In this document: positions 11,304-23,700 of the stretch, in pieces | How positions within the stretch are numbered: the first letter of the stretch is position 1 | Layout: every line of letters begins with the position of its first letter | DNA from: Ischnura elegans | Taxonomy: Eukaryota > Arthropoda > Insecta > Odonata > Coenagrionidae | Length of the DNA stretch: 64,000 nt | Direction: 5' to 3' | NCBI RefSeq assembly: GCF_921293095.1 | Contig: NC_060254.1 | Location: forward strand, 7,564,001 to 7,628,000 | Notes under the pieces: generated by a model | Seen by the model: only the letters and a program-made list of their open reading frames with translations | The model's database searches: none | Told to the model about the DNA's origin: nothing | Program-made: the position numbers and the translations under genes

Positions 11304-12450
11304 AACAGATAGATTTAGGATACTGCTTATCCACAGTCGATAAGAGGCAATAACGACAGCACTAGAACTCTGAAATTGGTTAGTGGACTGGTAGTGTAGC
11401 TTACTACCTAATGTATTCCTCAATGAATGTTTCTAAATTTTCCAAGTGCATAATTCTAACAGCATGCTGTGCATATTCTAGGTATTATGTAGACCATGAT
11501 GATACATAGATGTAGATCAGTTAAAAGCTCCAATGCATTTCCACAACTTTTTATCAATACAGAATTCAATCACAAGGACACTATACAACGATATGCAGCC
11601 AACCTGTACAAGTAAATATGTACATAACAGCATTTATCAGAAAAACGGAAAATTATAAACTGACATGAGGAGAGGATACTCTGGGCCAGGGGTACATTCA
11701 CAGTACTGTAAGGCACACTCCGTGACATCTAGCACATCACTCTCAAGACATCCGTCAATTACCAATGAACACTTTATCAGCACCAATCCATCACTCACCA
11801 AAGCCAAGCGCATTCATTTCAAATCTGCGCTACTCACTCAGCTTCTCCGGAAAAGTGACTGAATCTTCAGCAGGGAAATGAACAGTCAGAGACAGCCAAC
11901 TCAAATGTTTGAAACTGAATCAAGTGGCCTGCTAGCACACCGGTTCCAAAGCACTACACATTATGTACCATTTTCTGGAAGTCCACATTTTTAGCAAAGT
12001 TAACAAAATCGTTACTTTTTATTGAAAACACACTGTTCAAAGACATGCTTGATTGTACGTTTGGCAGAAATGCAATGCAAACAATCATATTTTGTTGCAG
12101 TGCGTAGCTTAAACGAAAGTTCAAATTGCATTTAGTGTGGTCAGTTTCCAGGAGGGAGCTTCCCTGCCTGAAGGGTCGAGGGGAGAGGCCAGTAATGGTG
12201 AGTCGAGGAATGGTGACTACAGATTAGCAACTCTTACGAGGGTGTACCGTGAACTTGGAACTACCTGCAACATGGCCACAGATAATGCACCTACACCAAA
12301 ATTTAAAACCATGTAAATGTTGACTCAGCACAGCACCTAGGTTAAACCCATTTTCAGCAGAGCCAAAGTCATGAACTGACTCACACAACTGACTTTTGAG
12401 CACCTTTAAACATTTTATAAGACTGCTGCACCCTACCATAACTGAGGGTA
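11304..12450. other. Intergenic sequence, nothing recognised
   Basis: No domain-bearing ORF or repeat. May lie downstream of the ZGPAT 3' end. Confidence 0.4.
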
Positions 12451-12458
12451 CTGCTTCT

Positions 12459-12742
12459 CAGCAGCAATGAAGGCTAGGGGGGGTTTTGGTGCAACTAAAA
12501 CTGGGGGGTCCGGGGGATATGGGATGCCCACCAGGGTAAGCGGGAGGTGAGGGGGCCATCCCCCACAAAATTTTTAAGATAAATCCTTCAAAATGGTGAG
12601 TTTTGTGGCCTTCAGAGGGATATTTTATTAATTCTTAGACTGTTTTATTAGTAAAATTATTCCAATTAAATATATTGGATTAAACTTTCTCTGTGCTCTG
12701 GAGGGGGTTTTATCCCCCAAAACCCCCCTCGCTGCACCACTG
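12459..12742 (+). mobile_element. G-rich hAT-like MITE, copy C
   Basis: 284 bp, same orientation as copy A, ending GCTGCACCACTG, with exact 8-bp duplication CTGCTTCT (12451-12458, 12743-12750). Left terminus is diverged (CAGCAGCAATGAAGGCTAGG). Confidence 0.88.
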
Positions 12743-12750
12743 CTGCTTCT

Positions 12751-14572
12751 GGATAGTCTACCTCCTGATTTGGAGGCTTAGCAGTGAACAGGTTCAAAAT
12801 TAAAAACAGCAACATCATACCATTTTGTTTTGTGCAACAATTTATGCAATGAAGTTCAATAAAATAGTGCAGAAAAGTTGCCTGACATTCTATCTTTTAT
12901 ATAAGAATAAGGGCCCACATAGTAAAATTGAAAACAGAAAGATTTTTAACCAATTCAAAAGCAATTGACCAAATCTGGCAAGTGTATCATCTCCAGCGAA
13001 AAATTATCCAAGTAAGAGAGGTAAAAAATTGCAGGATAAGGTCCAGAGCAGGGATTTTCGTTTCATGGGTTCCAATGCACCATGGCTGGAATGCGACACC
13101 TCCTCTTTAAACAACAGGCTCAATGCACAAGAATCGTAGATTGAGCTAATGAAATAAAAACATCAATTGCAACACTTCATTTAATGATAATATGATTACC
13201 ACTTTTCTATCTTTTAAGGAATCATGAAGGGTGGCGGTCACCGCTCCCTTCATCCATCACTAAATTATCATCATGGTTTACATTCACCTCCCTTTTTGCA
13301 AGCCATAAATCATTTTAACAAATTGAAAGTCATAAACTCAAGTATTGGAATAAATATTTTCCCTCGAAAATAGTAAATCCATGGTAAGAAAGTTTATATC
13401 ATCTAAAAGCAAGAAGAGACAGAACAAGCAGTTATTGAAAGACATTTAGACACTAAAAATTCAAAGAAATAAATTCATAATTCCCACAAAAAAATACTCA
13501 AGATCAAGTATCATTTGGGGAGTGAGGTAGCCTAGCATTGGGCTGCTGATAAGAGGGTCCATGGATCATATCCAGAGTGAACCCTTAAGACATCACCAAA
13601 CAAGAAATCTCCAATTAGGTACCAGGAGGGCCAGGGAAATGAACTATCCCCTTACCCTGAAATTCACAAGCCAGAGACTAAGTTTCTGAACAAAAAAGCG
13701 ACTTAGTGACTTAAGAACAACAGTTGGCAACTTCTCGTATATCATCCATGGTCAAGTGATGGAGATCGATTATCACTATGGTCTTCTTTGACTGTGAGCA
13801 ATTGAAAGTCCTAGGTGATTGAAAAACTTAGCTCAATGAATACTGTCAACTAAAAACATTTACAAGAGGCACATATTCGCAAAACTGGTAACCAGAGGAG
13901 CGAAGGGGGCTCCTAACAGTATAAATGACTGAATTACAAAGCAGTGGCTATGTTATCAATCACATTAATAAAGCCAGCGGATGTTGTAGCTCGTAACTTA
14001 ATACTAGAAAGCTAATGTTGACAAGACATTTTACCTGTTTAAAAAACCATTCAATTTGCTGAGCTTGCTCTTACCTCTACACATGACTCTATAACTTTGA
14101 AATCCTATTTTACATACTTAGATCTGATATGTAAATGATGTAATCTTTCCATGATTTATCACAGGTTATACTTAAAAAATTATTTCATATTTCCATATGA
14201 ATTCAAATGTTTCAACATTGCAGCTGGTAATTACAAAATTATATTTACACAAAGCTATGTCATCACTGTCCATAACATAAATACATAATTACATTCTTTC
14301 ACACATAATTTTTACCTCATTCACCAACTCACCAAAGAGTCAAAATAATTGAGAAATGCATTCAAAGCCTTTCCCGTTGCTGTTAAAATCAATGAGGACT
14401 TTTCTTAGTACATGCACAACATACCTTTCAGCAACAAATAATCATAATCATTGTTATAGGCGGAGGCAGTTTGGTTCCACAACTGCACTGTGGAATACTT
14501 GTATCCAAAAATTCAGCTACTGCAGAAACTAAAACAAATGTAGTCAAAACACTACATTAAAGTTCACTCAGT
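12751..14572. other. ZGPAT 3' flank or 3' UTR
   Basis: AT-rich sequence downstream of the ZGPAT stop. The 3' UTR must begin here but its end was not found. Contains a tRNA-like SINE trace near 13525. Confidence 0.45.
13520..13680 (+). mobile_element. Degenerate tRNA-derived SINE
   Basis: GGTAGCCTAGCATTGGGCTG, GCTGATAAGAGGGTCCATGG and ATCATATCC keep the spacing of tRNA boxes A and B, with a decayed box B. Weak call. Confidence 0.4.
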
Positions 14573-14742
14573 TCAGAAAATTGTCAGTTTCTTGTGTGCC
14601 GTTCGCCTCCCTTGTTCCATCGCAACACCCACTTCGGCCTCTTTCAGCTTAGCCAACTCTGCCTCCTTGGCGGCAACGGCTTTCTGCAGCCTAGCAACTT
14701 GAGGGTTACCTGTGCGGCTAGTTGAAGTAGCAGGAGAGGTAT
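14573..14742 (-). CDS. ZGPAT: ZGPAT coding exon 11 (C terminus)
   Basis: 170 nt ending in TGA at 14575-14573. Encodes a second coiled coil (VARLQKAVAAKEAELAKLKE) and the C terminus RRTAHKKLTIF. No convincing poly(A) signal was assigned downstream. Confidence 0.9.
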
Positions 14743-17700
14743 CTGTAATGATAAAAAAATGTTCATCATTCTAATCCCTTCAGAGTATTCGATATTCAAC
14801 AGAATGTGAATAAGTAACATCATACAAATTAAGGTGTAGTCACTGAGACAACGTGTTCAAAGACAGCCAAAACTTAAGTCTTAAGTAAACCCGTAAAAAA
14901 AGTAATTTCCTGGGTGAGGCCTATCTTGACTCTAATCCTGATGAAGCCAGCCAAATGATTTAATGAACATGAGCATCTTTCATTCATGCTTTTCATGCGT
15001 TTGTCTGTTTCTTGTAGAGAAGAGTTTTGCAAATGATTCCGCTGGCATTATCAGGTCCTCGCTCACTTGACAATGCCAAAAGGAATGCGGGCAGAACTAT
15101 TGTCCACAAAAATATGGACTTATTAGGGAACCTGCTATCTATTTCACTCAACAACCATCAGCCATTGCAAGTTAAGAGATGTTCCCATTTAATCACCTGG
15201 CTACGAGTAAGACCTTTCAAATAATTTTTCAATTGGGTTTCCTTCATGTACGTTTTACTTTTCTGCAGTAAAATTCCAAAAAGTTATTATTCAAGTGTGT
15301 ATCTGAGGAAAAAGGATAGTCAATCCAATTATTTGTCAATACCACTTTATACACTTGGAAAAATACTTTTACCTGGCCATATTGCAGTTCTGAAGCCATG
15401 CCTCTGCAGAGAGTCTTTCAATTTGATTAAGTCTCGTTCTGCTCTCTTAATGTCTTCCTCCAATTGCAGGCCTGTCACTCGCAGCTTATGGCAGCTTTCG
15501 ATTGAGAGACGAGCGGAGAGAGGGGGCTCACTCTTATTCACTGATGGCTTTTTGTCACCTGAAAATTTATGAAAATCACACGTAAAAACTTCATATCAAC
15601 GAAATAAGTCCTCAAGTGCCTATGTCAAACTCCATCATATAATTCAAGAAACAGACGTTTTACTAACATGCCACAATAAAATACAATTCCTCACATTACC
15701 TAGATTATACTGCTAGGTGCCATCATTAAGTGATGTCTCAAGGTAAATAACCTATATATGTATACCACATTACAACCAAGAGCGAATAATGGAAGCTATT
15801 TATTCAGGGAAATAAATACAGACTAGCCAGGGGCATACCTTTCTGGATTCATCTGCAAGTGCAACTAGAATGCAAAAATTCTGAGGAAAAATCATTTTCC
15901 CAGACCAGGATTCAAACCCAGATCCCACCATTCAAATGGGATCAATGGTGTGTGAGAGACAACAAATATACATATATAACTAGATAGGAACTGCATAGCT
16001 ATTGTATTTTTTGTACCCTAGAGTACATGTTGTGGTTTAAAACACAATTGCAAAGAACAAAAGGAACCTCATCGCTCTTTTTCCAAGGTTAGACAGCAAA
16101 TCTTAGGCAACTAAGAAATAAATGGGATTGAAATTTGCATAGAAGTAGTAGTAGTGGCACACTTGAACTAATAGGGCAGTGGTAAGGTAGTAGCTACCCT
16201 ATTAGTTAAAGCATAGAGTAAGTATATACTTACTCTATGGTTAAAGACTTATTATTTCAAGAATATTAAGTGAAAATATTCCACGAAAATCATGTTTTTA
16301 GGCGAGAGTTTTTACCCAGGACCACATCATTTTTCCATCCAATGGCATGGAGTATGTCTCCATTTTTTTCTATAAACACCTCAAAGCTACCAAGCTAAAT
16401 TTTCGGTTGCGGCTGAATTTATATTTATTGCTAATTTTATCAGTACACTGGCCTTGAGACTACCTTTTATTTTGTAAGGCAGTCCTGTACATACTAAGAA
16501 GGTATAATGCAATCACAAGAGGATCCTTTAGCATGTATGATCACCATTTTTGTCACTATGTGAAGCTTTCCCTCTTCATAATTGTGCATGGATAAATGGT
16601 CATTCTGCAACTACATGGACTTCCTTTTCTTTTTATAAGCGCTTGCTTCTATACTTGGTGCTACTATATTTGCAGATGTATTGACCTATCAAAGCATCCA
16701 TGCAGTTTTCATGAGCTATAATCATTTCACTAAAAAGCAAAGGCAATGAATAATCCACTGACGAACGAAAAGGACTATGAGAGGAGAAGAGAGGCTGTTT
16801 AAGTGAAAAAATGGGACGATCTGATTCTCCTAGATGATCTCTTTCCTAATGACTCTGTACATATTTTTGAAGTCTGACATGCTTTCACATACATTCAAGG
16901 AATGATGTTTCACCATCTTCACCGAATGCAGTAGAGAAAGGTAGCCCCAGCTGAAGCCACCGACAGCTGGGAAGAATATCGACCATAGAAGAATCATCAG
17001 CAAAGGAACAAGTACTGACAAGAGGGCTGGCAGAAGTTTGCCCACCTTCAGCAGAGTCCGTCCCGAGATGTATGTACCTGGAAACTTACCCTCTCAAAGA
17101 GAAGTAAAATCCAAAGATTCAAGCGAGATGGAGTAGCATTTCTCCATGTTGAAATAAATAGTTGCAAATTTCCAAGATTATAAAATGTATTACGACCTAG
17201 ATTTCAATGTTACTACAACATCTTCAGGGTATGAATGGTGTGTAGTGCATTCATTTAATACAATTTTTAACTGGAGTGGGGTAACCTCTCTCCCCTCACT
17301 TCTCTCCCTCTCTCCTTTTTGGTTACAACTTGTGAAAATTAAATGCACTACACACCATTTGTACCTTGTGAAGTGAACTGTATTAACCCTTTTGCGACAC
17401 GCTCCTTCACGGAAAGTTGGTTTTTGCCTGTACGAAGGCTTTGAGCATTTCTTTTTTGCCCTGCACAGAGTTGTTTCTCAGCAAGGAATTGTCCAGGTAG
17501 TCGCTTCCTCCACTTAATGACCTTACCTAGTGGGGTGCCTGGTGCCTTTCCTCAGCAACTGGGCAAAAAAATATAATCCTCGAACCTTTTCCCGAAGGCA
17601 ACCCATCACGGCGTACTTTTGCGGTCAGTTTATTGTTACTATGCGATTCGATTTTAATTTTTAATTTTTTTTAATTGTTACTATTGCAGAAAATGTCAGT

Positions 17701-20700
17701 TCATCAATGTATACCTTCCATTTTGCAATGCCTCTAGAACTTTTAAACAAAGTTTTACGATTATTTTTAGGGTTTTCAGAAAAAGGGCATTATATCTACT
17801 AGGTGTTGATGAACTCTGTTAATATGAACGCTAGAGTTCTGTTTAAAATTTGGAACCGATCAGCAGAGCATCCAGAATGTAATTATTGGCAATGATTCTC
17901 AATAAATGCAACATGTACGTTTTTAGTTATTCTAAAAAAAATAAGTGACCATGAGCACCTTCCTTGAGTGGGACATTAAGTGCCAGAATGGGCCGAGATA
18001 ATCCCCACACGGACAATATGAAAGGGTCGGACCTCTCGCACCTAGGGACCCTAATGGCAATTGGGACCCACTTGGCATGCTTGACTGCAAAGCCGTGAAA
18101 ACACGGCCTTTGGCCTTTAGCGTCGAAAAGTTCAAGCCGTGAAAACATGGCCTTCAGCCTTTAGCGTCAGAAAATTCAAGGTGTGGAAACACGGCCTTCA
18201 TAGGGAAAGTGTTAACATTGAAACCAAGGACGTAATAAATTTTATAATAGTGGAAAATTGCAAGTGTTTATTTTAATGCCCTCAAGGATAAATCCATCAT
18301 CACTCCTAAATTGCAGATCATACTTGCAGGACAATATTATAGTGACATAATAGTATGGAATCCCAAATAGACATAAATATGTGTGCGTGTTTATATGCAG
18401 AAAGATGATCTTTAATTGTTATCTGTGCCAATGGACAAGAAATACCAAACAGAAAATGGAAAATCTAGATAATTATCATCCATTTAAACTAGATTATCTT
18501 GTTAGCTCAGTTTCCATGTGATACTTTCTAAATACATAATTCATCCATGTATTCTGATGAAGTACACATTGAATTTGGACAGGGAAGGACAAATGGAGAA
18601 CATAGAGCAGAGAAGAGAGAAGAAAAAGGAGAGAAGAGGAGGAATTGGGTGACTGGCTAAGTAACAGATTTGTAGATGCACGGTTCCCACTCAAAGTAAA
18701 TTATAAAATTCACGGTATTTTCCAGGTTTTCACGGTCTAAATGTCGTCAAATTCACGGTTTGCTGATAAGCCATTTTAGGCAGAAATATTGAACATGTAA
18801 CAATCACACATTAACTAAAACCTTAACAAACGCAACAGACGCTGTGAATGCAAATGCAGCAATGAAAGTGTTATCTCTCCTGGCGTCACATATCGTTTGC
18901 AAAATTCAGCTCCGGCCTACGGTTGTGAGTGGCAAATGAGGGACCAGGGTGCCAGGGAAGTTAAGAAATGTCTGATTTTTCACCAGGGTTAATGAACACT
19001 TTGATTACCAGACTTCCGGCTTTAATACAGGCTCAAGGGCAATGTGTCGTTATGGCACACAGACCAATCATTGCTCTTCAAATATACGTGAGCAGATAAT
19101 AAATGCGTGGACATTGTTTGCGTGTGGCCTTGAAATATAATTGACGTATCCATTTTTCTTTTGATCCGTCAATCGTAGTTATAAAATCAATTTTGAGCGA
19201 TTTTTAAGGTTTTATGATGAAATTCACAGCTTTTTCCAGGTTTTTTCACGGCAGACTAAATTCACGTTATTCACGGTTGAGTGGGAACCCTGAGATGGAA
19301 AATTCAACGATCTGTTAATCAAAAAATGGATAATCAACACCTGGCTATATCTTACTACCAAAATCATGCACGGAACCAAAAAATCATTCCAAGTACACAG
19401 ACTATAAATCAATCATATTTTGTAGCAAAACTGTGTGATTGAAAGATGTCTCATTGATATTAATTCCTCCCAGACACTAGACAAAAGTTTGAATGTGTTT
19501 GAAGACAAAAGTTTGGATTCCAACACTCTAGCTATCATATCATCCCAATCCCCTGAAAAAAATTAATTAATTACACTTTCCGAGAAAAACTTACCCTTTC
19601 TATGTGCAATGTGTGAATTAATGAAGTCAAAGACATTGGTGTCAGGAGTTGCTTGGAGTCCGTCTTTGTTCTTCAGTCCTTTTCTGCGTCCACCACCCTT
19701 GCCTTTCCTCCACTTTTTCTTCACCTTCTTCATTCCTGCTCCGCCTGCCTTGGTAGGATCAGTCTCCCATCCTTGCTCCTTCATCGCCATGCAGTGATCT
19801 GAAAGGCGAGAGGGGTTCTTCAATATTGAAATCCCAAAACTAAGGACGAGTCGGTTGAATGCTTGGTTCTTGGGCCTGAAACTGGATTATGTAATCGAAC
19901 TGAAGCTCGATTGATCAACCCTGGCGTGTGGTTCTCCCTGTTTAATTGAATCTAAGGAATATAAATGCATAGTTATATCTGATAAGGCACCTGAATATGT
20001 AAACACGTTACAAAACCCAACTCTTGCCAATTATGCACCACAAGCATACTTCACCAAGTGTAATTCTTTAATTTTTAGGACAGAGGAAAGTTTTCACAAA
20101 GTAGCTGTTATTTTAGCATTTCTGATTCATTAATACTTATATGTAATATGATAATAGTATAATATTTTTATTTGCTGCTAGTTTTATACAAGTATGGAAC
20201 ATATCATTATGCCTATTTATAGGCAGCAATATTAGGGATGATATACATATAACATACTTGCGTACAGTATTTAACAGCAAAGTTTTACAGAACACAAATC
20301 AGATGATAAAAACTAAAAGGTAAATTCAAAAGGTAAAAAAATAATTCTAAAATGACAGACAAAAGGTCATACCACCGACAGTTATGGTGCAAATCATAAA
20401 CTCGACCAATATCGATAACACATATTTAGGTAAAAAAAATACCACCCACATGGTGAACAAAGTTGATGTAGAACATACATTTAAACCAACGGCATATATA
20501 CAGCGACATATGACAACACATACATATACAGTGAACAGGTGTGCACAGGGCACGAGGAACCAAACATTCAATAACAGTTTTCACTCCGTGGTTTCTCAGT
20601 CATCATGGCACAGCCCTTGCTTAATCCCTTCTAGGGCATTTCTGTGTCCTCCGAGTAAACCATTGAAGCACCAGTAGACACCCATCATCCAAACATTCCA

Positions 20701-23700
20701 AATTTTCTGATAATGTTGTTTTATGTCCTTCATATTTCGATAGAACCCTTCCACCTGCTTCAAATTTATAGTTTCAGGATTTATAGTAATTATAATAATA
20801 ATATTTATATTTATCATTGTCATTAATTGCAAACATGCACAATTAGAGCAGAAACTGTGAGTGATATGATGCTTTGAGTAAAATTTTCAGTCAGGACTCT
20901 GAAGTAAAATTCCATAATGCGCTTTTGTGACCTTGCAATTTCTTGCATAGATTAATTAGTGTTATTTCGATAAATAAACAGCTTTGATAGCTGAAATATA
21001 AATATTTATGCACTGGCTTGATGACAGTAAGCACCAACCTAGGGACTTTCCAGTCGGAAGAACAACCGCTGGAACGGGCTCCAGCCGACCCTCACCCCTC
21101 TTGCCGAGACCAGTGCCCACAACGTAGCCCATCTTACTCATGAGAAGTGATCCAATACCCTGCAGGAAAACAAGCATCAACAACATCAAGACGGTAGAAA
21201 TTTTCATTCATCAAATGAAAATCTTCAAATTTAAATAACTTTAAAATCTCAAAATTTGAGTAGCTCTTTTTTTTAATCAGTTGATTAAATGGCATATAGC
21301 CCTCAGCAAAGCTTAAGACAACCTTCCACACTTACATTCCAAAACACTTTTGAGTTAAAAGTTTCTGACACAATTTCCCTTACCCATTCATCATTGGAAT
21401 AACAAATAAGGATAGGAGGGACCCAGTTGCAGCCAGCCCAATTGAAGAGGGATTGCCCAAGACCTAAATTTTCAGGAAGTTTGAAATATTTCCAATGTTT
21501 AACTATTTCACTCACTTCGTGATACATCCCCAAAGGTTGGTTAGGATAGGTTAGGGTAGATTTCACCTTGAACTAAGCCACTAGCAAGTGAATTTCATTC
21601 ATTCAAGGTAGGTAGTGGGTTCCGTTCCTTTCCTAGGGCCACCTTGCACTTCAAGGATTTTAGTTCGGGGATATCCGAGGGCTTGAACTCAGGACCACTC
21701 TGTTAGCAGGTAAGCGCTCTACCTACTAAGGTACCATGTGCCAAACTTACTATTTCTTGCACTTAATATTACTTATTACATCTGGATTTATTGAATGCTG
21801 ACGGTGTGTCAGGTACTTGAAATATTGGCAGAATTACGGTGGTTAAGAATTTTTTTGTAAGGAAAAAACAATGTTATCCTTAACTGTTCGGCCGGTGACA
21901 GTTTTCACATACTAAATGAGGGCTAATACATGTATTATCCGGCTTGCAGTAAAAGGATTTAGGTATAAAAAGCTTCACAATTCACATAAATCCATGTTTC
22001 CCCAGATGTTACTTGGTCTCCTTCAGACACCCTGCCCCCTTATCTTGATTTAACAAATGACTACTCTCAAAAATCAATGGTTCACACAAAGTCACATCTT
22101 GAACAATAAAATTACATGCCATTCCTGAATTTAATGCCAAAGAGCTTGAGAGAAATCTCACAATGTATATAACATATTGTCAGAGATGTGGTAATTAATA
22201 TCTTCCAGTACTATTTTTCCTTCTCTACCTATCTTATTGCAATTATTCTCCCTAATTACCAATAACAACCATGGTATGTAAGAAGCTGGATTCTCAAAGG
22301 CCAACTTATTTACAATGAATTAAAAACTAGAAAATACTTATAAAATTCTATCCATATCTTGGATCAACGGTTTTTCGCGCGGGTCAGTCTTGTATAATTG
22401 GATCAGATGTTCAGGAGTTAACTAAGTTTCAGATGACAGTCAGCTAAAGCTATTTTTATCATTTACAACAATTATTTTGGCTTAGATAGCAGCTTATGAG
22501 GCACACATCTCAAGAAAGCATTATTCTCCAAAACGACTGTTAAAAACTTCATTAATAGGGAAAGGTATTGTTTTTAGTTTTTACTCATCTTTGAACTATT
22601 TCAGTGAAAAATTACGTAGTCCTAATTTGGAGCCATTTCTAAGATCTTTTGACAGCCATCAAGTGTAAGTCAAATGACCCAAATTTTTAATTTTCTATAC
22701 ACTTTCATTGGAAAATATGTATTCTTCAGATCATCATCATCATCATCACTGGTCAACAATCCTAGGATTGGTTTGACGCAGCTCTCCACTCAGTTCTCCT
22801 ATCAGCTAATCTTTTCACACCTACGCATTTCTTCTCTTTCACATCTCTCTTTGCTTGTTCTATATATTTTGTTCGAGGTCTTCCTTTTCCATTCTTGCCT
22901 TCCACTTGTCCTTCAACGATTGTCTTCATCAGGCCATCATTTCTCAAGATGTGGCCTATAAGGTTGTTCCGTCTTCTTATTAAGGTTTTCATGAGGCTTC
23001 TCTTCTCTCCTACCCTTCTTAGGACTTCCTCGTTACTAACTCCATTTGATTTTCATCATTCTTCTGTAGCACCACATTTCAAAGGCCTCTATCCTTGCTT
23101 TCTCCGCTGCGGTCATTGTCCATGCCTCACTTCCATATAGGAGCATACTCCAGATGTAGGTTCTTATAAATTGTTTCTTTACTTCCATATTTAAGTTTAC
23201 CGCTGTAAGCAGGTCTCTCTTTTGGTGGAATGCTCTCTTCGCCTGGGCTATTCTGCTGATAATTTCTTTCTTGCTTCTCCCGTCACTAGTTATCTTGCTT
23301 CCCAAATAACAGAATTCATCCCAGTCTATCAGTTTTTGCCTCCCTATTTTAATGTTGGTCTTGACTTCTTCTCTTCTGCTGCATACTATAATATCTTGGT
23401 TTTCTTCGTGCTTATTTTCAGTTGATATCTACCCACTACCCTACCCATATTAACCAGAATATTTTTCAAACCCGCCGCTGTTTCTGCTATAACAGCTATG
23501 TCATTGGCAAATCTTAGCATGCTTATTTTTTCTCCATGGATATTCACTCCCAATTCCTTTTCTTTGATTTCATTAATGGCTTTTTCAATGTAAACGTTGA
23601 AAATTACGGGTGACAATGAACAGCCTTGTCGCACTCCTTTCTTAATTCTTGCTTCTTCACAGCTGGGCCCTGATTTTATCACGGTGTGGCATTTTTTAGT

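Noticed and set aside
22732-22750. Independent microsatellite
   Set aside because: The ATC repeat is at the 3' end of the LINE and is best explained as its tail.
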